The translations under genes were made by a program, and so were the position numbers. A stretch of DNA of 64,000 nt, from NCBI RefSeq assembly GCF_003217775.1, contig NZ_QJVJ01000006.1, positions 310,001 through 374,000 of the forward strand, given 5' to 3'. The notes beneath the pieces are model-generated. The model saw nothing but the letters and a program-made list of their open reading frames with translations. It ran no database searches and was not told the origin of the DNA. Source of the stretch: Paenibacillus flagellatus. Lineage in GTDB: Bacteria; Bacillota; Bacilli; Paenibacillales; NBRC-103111. The stretch's first letter is position 1. The number at the start of each line of letters is the position of its first letter. This document shows positions 47,860 through 56,694 of this stretch, piece after piece.

Positions 47860-48672
47860 ATGAAAAAGGAATCCGGTCATAGCGGAGGCGTTTGGCTCCG
47901 GGTAACGTTTCGTTTTTTCGCATTCGTATTTGCGGCGGGCGGATTGGTCATGCTGCAAGGAATTTCGGAAGGATTGGAGCCGTGGGTGCAAGGCGTGCTC
48001 GCCGCCAGCCCGCTCCCCGACGAGCTGCGGTTTCATGCCGCCGTACACGGGGCTTTGATCGGGCTCTTGTTCAGCGGCAGCCTGCTGGCCATGCTGCGGA
48101 AGCCGCAGGATAAACCGCTGCTGCTCCGGTTTTATGTTGTCGGGCATCTTCTTTTTCTCGGAACCATGACCGTCACGGCTCCGGCCTTGGCTGCTCAAAG
48201 CGTGTTCGTGTACCTGATGTTCGGAGTCGTGCTTGCGATTCTGTATGCCGTTTACGGCAAACGAAGGGAACTGTTCCGTCCCTCCCAGCCTGCCGTCAGC
48301 AGCCGGCTGTTGCTGAGCTTGACCGGAATCGCTTTGCTGGCTCTGCTTCCGTACTGCATGCACAGCGTCGTTCGCCAGCTTCAAGATCCGGAGCTTCAAT
48401 TCCGCTGGGGAGAAGGAGCCGCCCTAAGCGCGACGCTGCTGTATGCCGGCTATTTGGCCGCTACCGGCCGGACCGGGGCCCGTACGCTCGGAATTTTGGT
48501 AGCCGCGACTTACGTGTTTTTGGGGGCGGCCTCCCTTGCCATTCCGAACCATCCCGGAAGCTGGGGAATATGGGGAGGCTTGGCGGCGATCGGCTACGGA
48601 GCCGTCTATGCCATAGCGGTGATAGGGCGATTCGGACAACGCGGCCGCACGGAACAACCGCTTTCGGCATGA
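47860..48672 (+). CDS. Integral membrane protein of unknown function
   Basis: A 270-residue hydrophobic protein with about eight membrane segments (FFAFVFAAGGLVMLQG, HGALIGLLFSGSLLAML, LLSLTGIALLALLPY, and others). I do not recognise a family. The ATG at 47860 follows GGGAGGA at good spacing. It ends 20 bases before the sensor kinase gene, so it is very likely co-expressed with the two-component system, perhaps as an accessory sensor or as an output. Confidence 0.75.
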   Translation: MKKESGHSGGVWLRVTFRFFAFVFAAGGLVMLQGISEGLEPWVQGVLAASPLPDELRFHAAVHGALIGLLFSGSLLAMLRKPQDKPLLLRFYVVGHLLFLGTMTVTAPALAAQSVFVYLMFGVVLAILYAVYGKRRELFRPSQPAVSSRLLLSLTGIALLALLPYCMHSVVRQLQDPELQFRWGEGAALSATLLYAGYLAATGRTGARTLGILVAATYVFLGAASLAIPNHPGSWGIWGGLAAIGYGAVYAIAVIGRFGQRGRTEQPLSA

Positions 48673-48692
48673 TCGGCATATGGGAGGGTCAT

Positions 48693-50903
48693 ATGGATTC
48701 AGGAGCTCATTCCGTTTCTACGCGTTTCGTTTCGAACCAAAGCCATCCGTCGGGGTGGCTCTTTGTCATCCGTCTCGTTTCTTTAACCGTCTGCGGCTTG
48801 ATCGCCTTTCTCTTTCTTTCGAAAATCCCCTCCTACTACGTGTACATGAGGGATATATGCCACAACTCCTCGTGCGAGTATGCGGCCTTGACCCCATTGC
48901 CAAAACACGTTTGGGAGACGTTCGGATTGAACGAATCGGCCTACGCGGCTCTCTATACCGGAATCGCCCTGCTGTTTTTCGCGATTTATTTTTCCGTCGC
49001 CCTGCTGATTCTCGTGAAGCGGCCGCGCGAGCCGATTTCCTACTTCGCCGCCGTTGCCATGATGGCGTTGACGGCTTCTACCTTTATCGAGCTGCAGTGG
49101 CGGGAGCTCGGCTGGCTGTCGTCGACGATCGGCAACCTGTCCCTTGCCTCCTTCGTCCTCTTCCTGCTCTTATTTCCGAACGGCACGATGGCGAGAACGG
49201 GGGTGTTTTTCACCGGGGTCGCATTGATGGCCGTCCGGTTCGTCTCCTACTATATCCCTGTTGCGCCTTGGGGCGCCCGATATTGGCCGCTTTGGTGCGA
49301 CCTGCTTTGGATGATTATGCAGTACGGCGTCCTGATCTACAACCAGTATTACCGATATCGCTACAGGGGAGGAGCGGTCGAGCGGCAGCAAACCAAATGG
49401 GTCGTCTACGGATTGCTTTTATCGTTGACGGGCGTCTTTCTCGTTTCCGTCGTCCCGCTGCTTGTTCAGGCGGATTTCTATGAGGTGAAAGACCCTCTCC
49501 GGATGCTCGTCCTCGATTTGGGCGTTCAGCTGCTCATGCTCCCCATTCCCGTCACCTTGGGGATTTCCATGCTGAGGAAACGATTGTGGGACATCGATCC
49601 CATTATGAACCGGACGATGGTCTACATCAGTCTCAGCACCTTTATCGTCGCGTTGTACTCGCTGATCGTCTGGTATTTGTCGGTTTTGTTCCAAACCGGG
49701 AAAAATGCCGTCTTCTCGATAGTGGCCGCGGGCGTGGTCGCCGTCCTGTTCGCCCCGCTCAAAGAGAAGCTGCAGCGCATGGCGAACCGGCTGCTGTACG
49801 GCGAACAGCACGATCCGTTCTCGGTGCTGCTGCAGCTCGGCAATCGGTTGAAGGAATCTTTAAGCCCCGAGGCGGCTCTCGACACCGTCGTCAAGACGGT
49901 GAAAGACTCCTTGCGAGTCCCTTATGCGGGAATCAGCTTGGACCGGAGCGGCTTGGTCCAATCGGCGGGCGAGCGAAAAACCGACGTCACGGTAATCCCG
50001 CTGGTCGCCGGGGGAACCGCCTTAGGATCGCTGCACATCGCCGCCCGTTCGGAGGGCGAAGCGTTCAACGAAGCCGATCTCAGGCTGATCGGCGCGTTGG
50101 CCCGCCAGGCGGCCATCGTGGTGCAGAGCGTCAAGCAGGCTATGGACATCCGGCTTCTTCTCGCCGATCTGCAGGAATCCAAGGAACAGCTCATTTTTGC
50201 GAGGGAAGAAGAAAGGCGGTCGATGCGCAAAAATTTGCACGACGATATCGCTCCCAGGCTTGCCGCCATGCGGCTGACCGCTTCGCTGGTGACGGATTGG
50301 ATCAGGAAGGATCCTAATCGGGCCATTGCGATCATGACGCAGTTTAAGCAGGATATCGCGGAAACCGTCGAAGAAATCCGCGGAATCGTGTATGATCTTC
50401 GTCCGCATGCTTTGGACGAGCTGGGCTTGATCGGGGCGGTTCGGCAACGAATCGAGCAGCTGCAGCATATTCAGCAGGTCAAGGACATTGCGGATGCGGC
50501 TCCGCTCGCCTTCGAGCTCGATGCGCCGGCTCGCCTTCCCATCCTGCCCGCGGCCGTTGAAGTCGGGGCATACCGCATCGTTACGGAAGCGTTGGTGAAT
50601 GTCGTCAAGCATGCCAAGGCCGATACGTGCTCCATCAAGATCGCCATCGATACGGCTCAAGGCAGGGCGTTGATTGTGGAAATCCGCGACAACGGAATCG
50701 GCCTGCCCGATCAGCCGGCCTCCGCGGATAACCGCGGATTAGGCCTTACCTCCCTTCGCGAGCGTGCCCGGGAGCTGGGGGGAATGTGCACGATCGACAA
50801 CCGTCCGACCGGCGGGATGAGCGTTCGGGCTTGGCTGCCCATCAAAGAATCGCCTAATCAAGGAGGAAACGATGAAAACGCTGCGAATACTGCTGGCGGA
50901 TGA
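48693..50903 (+). CDS. NarL-type (HisKA_3) sensor histidine kinase with GAF domain
   Basis: A 736-residue kinase. The N-terminal third has about eight membrane segments (residues 20-360); a GAF-like domain follows (about 400-500), then the HisKA_3 dimerisation helix with phospho-acceptor His in NLHDDIAPRLA (near residue 515), and a HATPase_c domain with EALVNVVKHAKA (N box) and DNGIGLP (near 675). I chose the ATG at 48693, after GGGAGGG; an in-frame ATG at 48669 contains that site. Its gene overlaps the response regulator gene by 32 bases, so they are coupled. Confidence 0.9.
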   Translation: MDSGAHSVSTRFVSNQSHPSGWLFVIRLVSLTVCGLIAFLFLSKIPSYYVYMRDICHNSSCEYAALTPLPKHVWETFGLNESAYAALYTGIALLFFAIYFSVALLILVKRPREPISYFAAVAMMALTASTFIELQWRELGWLSSTIGNLSLASFVLFLLLFPNGTMARTGVFFTGVALMAVRFVSYYIPVAPWGARYWPLWCDLLWMIMQYGVLIYNQYYRYRYRGGAVERQQTKWVVYGLLLSLTGVFLVSVVPLLVQADFYEVKDPLRMLVLDLGVQLLMLPIPVTLGISMLRKRLWDIDPIMNRTMVYISLSTFIVALYSLIVWYLSVLFQTGKNAVFSIVAAGVVAVLFAPLKEKLQRMANRLLYGEQHDPFSVLLQLGNRLKESLSPEAALDTVVKTVKDSLRVPYAGISLDRSGLVQSAGERKTDVTVIPLVAGGTALGSLHIAARSEGEAFNEADLRLIGALARQAAIVVQSVKQAMDIRLLLADLQESKEQLIFAREEERRSMRKNLHDDIAPRLAAMRLTASLVTDWIRKDPNRAIAIMTQFKQDIAETVEEIRGIVYDLRPHALDELGLIGAVRQRIEQLQHIQQVKDIADAAPLAFELDAPARLPILPAAVEVGAYRIVTEALVNVVKHAKADTCSIKIAIDTAQGRALIVEIRDNGIGLPDQPASADNRGLGLTSLRERARELGGMCTIDNRPTGGMSVRAWLPIKESPNQGGNDENAANTAGG

Positions 50904-51510
50904 TCACCCCATGTTCCGGCGAGGGGTAAGGGCCATTCTGGAAAGCACCGACGGCATGGAAGTGATCGGCGAAGCGGCGACAGGCGAGGAAGCCGTCCGA
51001 ATGGCGCTTGAATCGGTGCCGGATGTCGTCCTGATGGATATCCGGATGCCGGGCTTAAACGGAATCGAGGTCACCTCGTCCATCAAATCCGTGCATCGCG
51101 ATATCCAAATTCTCATCCTTACCATGTTTAAGGACGACTCCTCCGTCTTCACCGCGATAAAATCGGGGGCGAAAGGATATATTCTGAAAGATTCCGACAA
51201 AGACGATATTATTCGCGCCATTCGCGCGGTCGCCGCCGGAGAAGCGATATTTCATGGGGATGTGGCGGACAGGATGATCGAATTGGTGACAAAGCCGCTA
51301 AGCCGGATCGACGAATTCCCGGAATTGACGTACCGGGAAAAGGAGGTACTGCTTCTGCTCGCCGACGGCCTGTCGAATGCGGAGGTTTCCAGAAGGCTCG
51401 AGTTAAGCCTGAAAACCGTCTCCAACTATATTTCCAACATTTTGAACAAGCTGCAGGTCGCAGACCGGGCGGAGGCGATCCGCAAAGTGAAGAGCGGCCG
51501 ACAGCTTTGA
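50872..51510 (+). CDS. NarL/FixJ-family response regulator
   Basis: A 212-residue regulator: receiver domain with DDH, phospho-acceptor Asp56 in VLMDIRMPGLNG and Lys in YILKDS, then a LuxR-type helix-turn-helix (LTYREKEVLLLLADGLSN, residues about 145-205). The ATG at 50872 has AAGGAGG upstream inside the kinase gene. It is the partner of the upstream kinase. Likely targets are its own operon and perhaps genes elsewhere. Confidence 0.93.
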   Translation: MKTLRILLADDHPMFRRGVRAILESTDGMEVIGEAATGEEAVRMALESVPDVVLMDIRMPGLNGIEVTSSIKSVHRDIQILILTMFKDDSSVFTAIKSGAKGYILKDSDKDDIIRAIRAVAAGEAIFHGDVADRMIELVTKPLSRIDEFPELTYREKEVLLLLADGLSNAEVSRRLELSLKTVSNYISNILNKLQVADRAEAIRKVKSGRQL

Positions 51511-51526
51511 CTGGCCGCTCTTCGTT
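51489..51526 (+). terminator. Terminator overlapping the response regulator stop codon
   Basis: GAAGAGCGGCC and GGCCGCTCTTC form an 11-bp stem with the TGA stop (51508-51510) in the loop, followed by a weak GTTTCG tract. Confidence 0.6.
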
Positions 51527-51553
51527 TCGCCTATCCCCAAAACGTGCTATGAT
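51526..51553 (+). promoter_or_regulatory. Promoter of the GntR-solute-binding fusion gene
   Basis: TTCGCC (51526-51531) and TATGAT (51548-51553) are spaced by 16 bases and lie 30 bases before the ATG at 51583. The -35 element is weak. Confidence 0.4.
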
Positions 51554-51582
51554 TAGAAAAAATCGGGACGAAAGCATGGTCG

Positions 51583-52977
51583 ATGCGGTTGAAGAAAAAA
51601 CAGTTTCTGTACGTCCGGCTGGCGGGCGAGCTGCGGGAAAAAATGAAAAACGGGGAAATCGGCCCCGGGGAATTTTTGCCGTCGGAGCACGAGCTGTGCG
51701 AGCAGTATGGAGCGAGCCGCTTCTCCGTGCGCAAGGCGCTCGATCAGCTCGTCGAAGAGGGCTGGATCGTGCGGCGGGCCGGGCAAGGCTCGAAGGTCGC
51801 GGACCGGAGCGACGCGGCGTCCGTCCGTGCGAACTCCCTTACCGTTTTCGCCACGTCTCCTTCGTTTTACGCCGATCTCGGGATGCCCCTCATCATCGAG
51901 AAGTTCGAGCGGGAGCATCCGGGCGCAACGGTCCGCCTCCTCAAGCTGCCGAACCATGCGTATTGGGATTACATCCGCACGCTCGGCTCCGGGGAGATGA
52001 GGCCGGACCTGCTGTTCGTCACGCAAAGCCAGTACGCGGCGATCCGGCAGTCGGAGGCGTTCGCCGATCTGAACCCGATCGTCAGCCAGCAGTCGAACCG
52101 GATCTATCCGAAGCTGCTGCGTCACTTTACCGAGGATTTCGCGGTCAAGGCGGCGCCGGTCTCGTTCTCGCCCGTCGTGCTCGCGTACGACGCCAGGCTG
52201 TTCCGGGAGTACGGCGTGCCGGAGCCGGCGTCCGGCTGGACGTTCGACGACGTGCAGCACGCGGCGGAGCTGCTTACGCGCGACACGAACGGGGACGGCG
52301 TCAACGACCTGTACGGCTTGTCGTTTCCCGCTTCCGTACAGCGATGGCCGGTGTTCGCGATGCAGCGCGGCCGATCGCTGCGGGCGATGCTGGAGCAGCC
52401 CGAATCGCTGAGGGACACGCTCGGACTGCTGCACCGGCTTCTGTACCGGACGCGGACGGCGCTGCTGCTCCCGCGCGGCCTCCCGCACGACACGCATCCG
52501 TTTTTCCGCGGCAAGACGGCGATGACGCTGACGACCGTGCTCGAGCTGGCCGGCTGGCGCAGTTTGGATCGCGCGTTCGAGCCGTCGATCGCCCCGCTCG
52601 CGCTCGGTCCGCATCGCGGCACGATGCTGACGATGAACGGCTGGATGGTGCCGAAGGAGGCGCCGAACCGCCGGCTGGCGGAAACGTTCGTCAAATTCTC
52701 GCTGCGCACGGACGTGCAGGAAGCGGTCGCCCGCTCCGCGGGCATGCTGTCGGTGCTGAAGTCGGTCAACGACGATGCGTTCGGGCGGACGGAGGCCGAG
52801 CGGATGGGCGTGCACGACTTCGGGCTGGCCGGCTGCACGTTTCTCGAGGAGGAGCTGGCCGACCGTCGGCAGGCGGAAGCGCTCGATCGGGAGATGAGCT
52901 TGTACTGGCTCGGTCTGGAATCGCCGGACGAGCTGCTCGCGAGGTTGAGCCAAGCGGGTTCGGGCCGGCTGCTGTAG
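51583..52977 (+). CDS. GntR DNA-binding domain fused to a family-1 solute-binding domain
   Basis: A 464-residue protein. Residues 5-75 are a GntR winged helix-turn-helix (LREKMKNGEIGPGEFLPSEH, SRFSVRKALDQLVEEGWIVRR). From residue about 85 to the end it has a sugar-type solute-binding fold: LTVFATSPSFYADLGMPLI, FEREHPGATVRLLKLP, a Ca-loop-like DTNGDGVNDLYGLSF, MTLTTVLELAGW. No signal peptide or membrane segment precedes the binding domain, so it should act in the cytoplasm as an effector-sensing module in place of the usual UTRA or FCD domain. The start at 51583 has no strong ribosome site. It stands alone between two terminators, with no transporter beside it; targets and ligand are unknown. 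Confidence 0.88.
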   Translation: MRLKKKQFLYVRLAGELREKMKNGEIGPGEFLPSEHELCEQYGASRFSVRKALDQLVEEGWIVRRAGQGSKVADRSDAASVRANSLTVFATSPSFYADLGMPLIIEKFEREHPGATVRLLKLPNHAYWDYIRTLGSGEMRPDLLFVTQSQYAAIRQSEAFADLNPIVSQQSNRIYPKLLRHFTEDFAVKAAPVSFSPVVLAYDARLFREYGVPEPASGWTFDDVQHAAELLTRDTNGDGVNDLYGLSFPASVQRWPVFAMQRGRSLRAMLEQPESLRDTLGLLHRLLYRTRTALLLPRGLPHDTHPFFRGKTAMTLTTVLELAGWRSLDRAFEPSIAPLALGPHRGTMLTMNGWMVPKEAPNRRLAETFVKFSLRTDVQEAVARSAGMLSVLKSVNDDAFGRTEAERMGVHDFGLAGCTFLEEELADRRQAEALDREMSLYWLGLESPDELLARLSQAGSGRLL

Positions 52978-52998
52978 CCGAGCCGGGCTCGGCATGAA

Positions 52999-53030
52999 GA
53001 AAGGGTGACCGGACTTCGGTCACCCTTTCT
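52999..53030. terminator. Bidirectional terminator after the GntR-fusion gene
   Basis: GAAAGGGTGACCG and CGGTCACCCTTTC form a 13-bp perfect stem with U-rich arms on both strands; it serves the plus gene ending at 52977 and the minus ymaF-like gene ending at 53090. Confidence 0.88.
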
Positions 53031-53089
53031 TGCCGGGACATCCCCGACGGCCTCGTTCGCTCTTCCACGGCCCCTCGTCTCCTGCAGCA

Positions 53090-53443
53090 TCAGACGAGCG
53101 GCTTGTCGATCAGCGTGGCGAATTGGAACCGGTGTACGTGCCCGTCGTTCAACGTGGTCGTTCCCGTAACGAAATGGACGTGCTTGCCGTTGCCGACCGG
53201 AATGGCCGGACCGGTCCGAATTTTTTTGACCTTGTGGTGGTGGTTGAGGAAATCCGTGTTCACCAGCCTGATTTCGTGCACATGACTGTTTCCGACGGGA
53301 ATCACTTCCCCCGTCACGCCGGCAAACCGATGGTTGTGGCGGTCGTTTCCTTGCTCGGCCAGCTTCGTGCTTGCCGTAAACTCGTGCACGTGCGTCTGTC
53401 TCGCCTTTCTTCTCGCCCGAATCGGCTTCGCTTTGTTCGCCAT
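53090..53443 (-). CDS. ymaF: YmaF-family protein
   Basis: A 117-residue His-rich protein matching YmaF of spore-forming Bacilli: repeated His-x-His elements (THVHEF, RHNHRFAG, SHVHEI, NHHHKV, KHVHF, HVHRF), which suggest metal binding. N-terminus is very basic (KAKPIRARRKARQ). Function is not known in detail. The ATG at 53443 follows GGGAGC. It is a single gene with a terminator behind it; the gap 53444-53591 shows no other gene. Confidence 0.85.
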   Translation of the reverse strand: MANKAKPIRARRKARQTHVHEFTASTKLAEQGNDRHNHRFAGVTGEVIPVGNSHVHEIRLVNTDFLNHHHKVKKIRTGPAIPVGNGKHVHFVTGTTTLNDGHVHRFQFATLIDKPLV

Positions 53444-53591
53444 GCTGAGCGCTCCCTTCCGCGACGAATATGCTGGAACACCCTATTGTATGGCCGCGAA
53501 AGGAAGCCCGTTCGTGCTTATCCCCATCATCGGGCCCGACCGCGAACGGTTTCGCCGCGCAGCTGGCGCCGATCCGCCTCCGGAGCGACGC

Positions 53592-54431
53592 TCACCGCCG
53601 CTCCTCGCCTGAGCCGCCGTTATCCAGAGCGCGCATGAACTTGACGTACTGCGGGAAGGCGAGCTCGGGCTCTTCCAGCTCGGGATGCCACTTCTTCTCC
53701 CATTCGAACGCGTACCAGCCGTCGTAGCCGTTCCGCTGCAGCACCGACCGGATCTCGCCGAACGGCACGTCGCCTTCGCCCATGAACCGGTACCGGAATC
53801 GGCCGGCATCGCCTCCGGGCTCCGGCAGCGAATCCTTCCAGTGCGTATAGGCGATGCGCGAGCCGAGCGCTTCCCACGTTCGCTCCGGCGACTCCCCGAC
53901 CATCCGGTACGGATGGTGCACGTCCCATAGGACGCCGACCGTCTCGGGCGAAGTCCCTTCGAGCAGCGCCAGCATGTCTTCGCAGCGCGTCCAGTCGTCG
54001 TGCGTTTCGACGAGCAGCTTCACGTTCGCCTGCCGGAGAATCGGCTCCATCCGGGCCAGCTGTTCCGCCGCTTCGGCGATCGCCGCGTCGCGTCCCTGAT
54101 CCTCGACCTTGCCGCCGAACGCCCGGATGTACCGGGTGCCGAACCGGACGCACAGCTCGGCGTACCGCTCCAGCTCCTCCGCATTGTCCGCCGCTCTCGC
54201 GGGCGAGACGAGCGTAATCGAGCTCGAGAAGCACGATACGGCCAAGCCGGCCGCCTCGAACCGGCTCCGCGTCTCCGCATAATCCGTCGCGAACGCCGGC
54301 AGCTCGTAGACGTTCATCGTTCCTTCCAGCCCGCGAAAATCGACACCGTCGAAGCCGTACTCCGCCGCCCTCGCGATAATCGTCTCCAAGCTCCATGCCG
54401 GACAACCGAGCGTCGTAAACGTCAGCTTCAT
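53592..54431 (-). CDS. Sugar phosphate isomerase/epimerase-family TIM-barrel protein
   Basis: A 279-residue AP-endonuclease-2-like barrel with the metal ligands in order: Glu in LLVETHDDW (near residue 140), Asp in VLWDVHHPYRM (near 173), His in YTHWKD (near 200) and Glu in FEWEKKW (near 250). Such proteins isomerise, epimerise or hydrolyse (keto-)sugars. The start at 54431 gives MKLTFTTLGCPAWSLE. It lies downstream of the ThuA gene, separated by two terminator-like hairpins, so it may have its own promoter. Confidence 0.88.
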   Translation of the reverse strand: MKLTFTTLGCPAWSLETIIARAAEYGFDGVDFRGLEGTMNVYELPAFATDYAETRSRFEAAGLAVSCFSSSITLVSPARAADNAEELERYAELCVRFGTRYIRAFGGKVEDQGRDAAIAEAAEQLARMEPILRQANVKLLVETHDDWTRCEDMLALLEGTSPETVGVLWDVHHPYRMVGESPERTWEALGSRIAYTHWKDSLPEPGGDAGRFRYRFMGEGDVPFGEIRSVLQRNGYDGWYAFEWEKKWHPELEEPELAFPQYVKFMRALDNGGSGEERR

Positions 54432-54469
54432 TCCGTTTTTCCCCTCTCCCTCGCGTTTTTGAACATAAG

Positions 54470-54492
54470 AAAAGCTTCCGACCGAAGCCTTT
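54470..54492 (-). terminator. Second terminator-like hairpin in front of the isomerase gene
   Basis: AAAGGCTTC and GAAGCTTTT form a stem with one bulge, followed on the minus strand by a T-rich stretch (TTTTCTT). It is either a back-up terminator for the ThuA transcript or a leader attenuator of the isomerase gene. Confidence 0.5.
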
Positions 54493-54529
54493 CGATGAGG
54501 TATATTCGCGTTCTCACGGTAGCTTATTG

Positions 54530-54567
54530 AAAAACGAACCCGCCTTTCCGTCGGCCGGATAGGCGGG
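54530..54567 (-). terminator. Terminator of the ThuA gene
   Basis: CCCGCCT and AGGCGGG form a 7-bp stem, followed on the minus strand by CGTTTTTC. It lies 10 bases after the stop at 54577. Confidence 0.7.
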
Positions 54568-54576
54568 CTGCTGTCG

Positions 54577-55302
54577 TCACTGATGTCCTTTGATCGGCTC
54601 GAGCGGCTTGGCGTTGCCGTACGTTTGGCGCACTCCGTGTCTCGGAGCGGCCCAATGAACGGCGTTCGAGATGACGCGGAGCACGTCCTTGTTATGATAC
54701 GTCGGATACGTCTCGTGGCCGGGACGGAAGTAGAACACTTTGCCGTTGCCGCGATGGTACGTGCAGCCGCTGCGGAACACTTCCCCGCCCTCGAACCAGC
54801 TGATGAAGACGAGCTCGTCGGGAGCCGGGATGTCGAAATGCTCCCCGTACATTTCCTCGTGCTCGATCTCGAAATATTGGCCGAGCCCTTCGGCGATCGG
54901 ATGCGCCGGATCGACGACCCAGATGCGCTCCTTGTCGCCGGCTTCGCGCCATTTCAGATCGCAGCTCGTGCCCATCAGCTTTTTGAAAATTTTCGAAAAG
55001 TGTCCCGAATGGAGCACGATCAGCCCCATTCCTTTCAGAACGCGGTCGTGCACGCGGTTGACGATATCGTCCGACACCTTGTTGTGGGCGCGATGGCCCC
55101 ACCAGATGAGGACGTCGGTCTCGTCCAGCACCGCTTCGGTCAGCCCATGCTCCGGCTGGTCCAGCGTGGCGGTACGAATGCTCAGCCCGTCCTGGGCGAT
55201 GCCGCCGGCGATGGCGCCGTGGATGCCCTCCGGATAAATGGCGGCGATTTGCTCGTTCACTTGCTCATGCTCGAATTCGTTCCAGACCGTAACTCGAATC
55301 AC
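54577..55302 (-). CDS. ThuA-like domain protein (sugar utilisation)
   Basis: A 241-residue protein with the ThuA/glutamine-amidotransferase-like fold: [13 protein letters not shown] at the start, [11 protein letters not shown] near residue 85, [15 protein letters not shown] near 115 and [14 protein letters not shown] near 195. ThuA proteins act on 3-keto-glycosides in rhizobial trehalose use and often accompany Gfo/Idh/MocA dehydrogenases and isomerases, both found nearby. The start is GTG at 55302, with AAGGAG 9 bases upstream. Confidence 0.88.
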   Translation of the reverse strand: MIRVTVWNEFEHEQVNEQIAAIYPEGIHGAIAGGIAQDGLSIRTATLDQPEHGLTEAVLDETDVLIWWGHRAHNKVSDDIVNRVHDRVLKGMGLIVLHSGHFSKIFKKLMGTSCDLKWREAGDKERIWVVDPAHPIAEGLGQYFEIEHEEMYGEHFDIPAPDELVFISWFEGGEVFRSGCTYHRGNGKVFYFRPGHETYPTYHNKDVLRVISNAVHWAAPRHGVRQTYGNAKPLEPIKGHQ

Positions 55303-55392
55303 TCGGTTCAGCTCCTTCGTCTCTCTTTTGTCTTATATGTATCGCAAATTCTGGGAGTCCATCTTTTATACTATGTACATCGCGGCTTGCGT

Positions 55393-55878
55393 TTAATTCG
55401 CGATGATCCATACGATAAACAGCGCGATCATGATCGTCTGCAGCACCAGCTTGACGACCGTGCTCGACAAAAACCCGACAAGCGCCCCGAGACCGGCCCG
55501 GGTCGCCTGCTTCATGTCCGCGCCCGCCAGCAGCTCGCCGATCCACGCTCCGAGGAAGGGGCCGACGATCAGCCCGACTCCCGGAATGACGAACGGTCCG
55601 GCGATAATGCCGATCGTGCTGCCGATGACGGAGGCGCGGGAGCCGCCGAACTTCTTGACGCCCCATGCGTTCACGACGTAGTCGGCGATCAGGAGAGCCG
55701 CGACGATCGACGTTTGCAGCAGCCAAAACCAGAAGCCGAATTCGCCGAAGCCGAAAAACAGCCCGTACACGAAAAACGCTCCGTAGACCGCCAGCACCCC
55801 CGGCAATATCGGGAAAATCGCGCCGGCCATGCCGACCGCGAACAGCACGACGACGAGGATCCACCCCAATGCATCCAT
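55393..55878 (-). CDS. DUF456-domain membrane protein
   Basis: A 161-residue protein with about four membrane segments and the glycine-rich DUF456 pattern (GAIFPILPGVLAVYGAF; GIIAGPFVIPGVGLIVGPFLGAW). Function unknown. The ATG at 55878 follows GCGGGAGG. It begins 15 bases after the HAD phosphatase stop, so the two are probably co-transcribed. Confidence 0.88.
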   Translation of the reverse strand: MDALGWILVVVLFAVGMAGAIFPILPGVLAVYGAFFVYGLFFGFGEFGFWFWLLQTSIVAALLIADYVVNAWGVKKFGGSRASVIGSTIGIIAGPFVIPGVGLIVGPFLGAWIGELLAGADMKQATRAGLGALVGFLSSTVVKLVLQTIMIALFIVWIIAN

Positions 55879-55893
55879 GCGCGTCCCTCCCGC

Positions 55894-56634
55894 TTACGTC
55901 AGCACGTGCTCCCGGATCACTTTGGCGATGGCGTTCTCGTTGTTCGTTACGGTTACCAGATCGGCGGCCGCCTTCAGCGCATCCTGGGCGTTGCCCATCG
56001 CCACGCCGAGGCCGGCTTCCTTGATCATCGCCATATCGTTCAAGCTGTCGCCCATCGCGACGACTTCGGACATGTCGATGCCGAGCAGGGCGCACACTTC
56101 GCGGATGCCGCTCGCCTTGCTGATCCCTTTCGGGTTGATCTCGAGATTGTGCGGATGCGAATTCGTCACTTCGTAGATGCCCTCGGCTTGAAGCCATTCC
56201 AGAATGCGCGCGCGGCTTTCGTCGTTGTCCGTGAAATAGCCGAACTTGAGCCATTGCACCGCATTCGGATCGCCCGTCAGCCACGTCTCCTTGTTGAACA
56301 CGCCTTCGACCGCATACGACCAAAACCACGTATCGTACCGGACGGCCAGCTCATGCATCGCCATAATCGAGTCGACGCTGAGCAGATGGCGCTTGAGCAG
56401 CCGGCGCGGCGCTTCCCATACTTCGCTGCCGTTGACGGCGACGATCGGCGTGTTCAAGTTCAGCTTGTCCGTATACGGGTATACGTTTTGCACGCCGCGT
56501 CCGGTGGACAGGATGACGGTCACGCCGGCGTCCAGCGCCTTCATCATCCATTCACGGTTCTCCTCGGATACTTCATGCTCGCTGTTGAGCAGTGTGCCGT
56601 CCATGTCGAGCGCAATCAGCTTGTAACGTCCCAT
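55894..56634 (-). CDS. Cof-type HAD-IIB phosphatase
   Basis: A 246-residue cytoplasmic phosphatase with motif I LDMDGTLLN (nucleophile Asp10), motif II LSTGR, a cap domain, and motif IV VAMGDSLNDMAMIKEAGLGVAMGNA. Such enzymes remove phosphate from sugar phosphates or cofactors such as FMN. The ATG at 56634 follows AAGGAGC. It lies 60 bases after the asparagine synthetase gene. Confidence 0.92.
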   Translation of the reverse strand: MGRYKLIALDMDGTLLNSEHEVSEENREWMMKALDAGVTVILSTGRGVQNVYPYTDKLNLNTPIVAVNGSEVWEAPRRLLKRHLLSVDSIMAMHELAVRYDTWFWSYAVEGVFNKETWLTGDPNAVQWLKFGYFTDNDESRARILEWLQAEGIYEVTNSHPHNLEINPKGISKASGIREVCALLGIDMSEVVAMGDSLNDMAMIKEAGLGVAMGNAQDALKAAADLVTVTNNENAIAKVIREHVLT

Positions 56635-56694
56635 TCGTTCTATCCGCTCCTTCTCTATCTGTATCGGGTTGCGATCATCCGGGGGATGCGCGAT

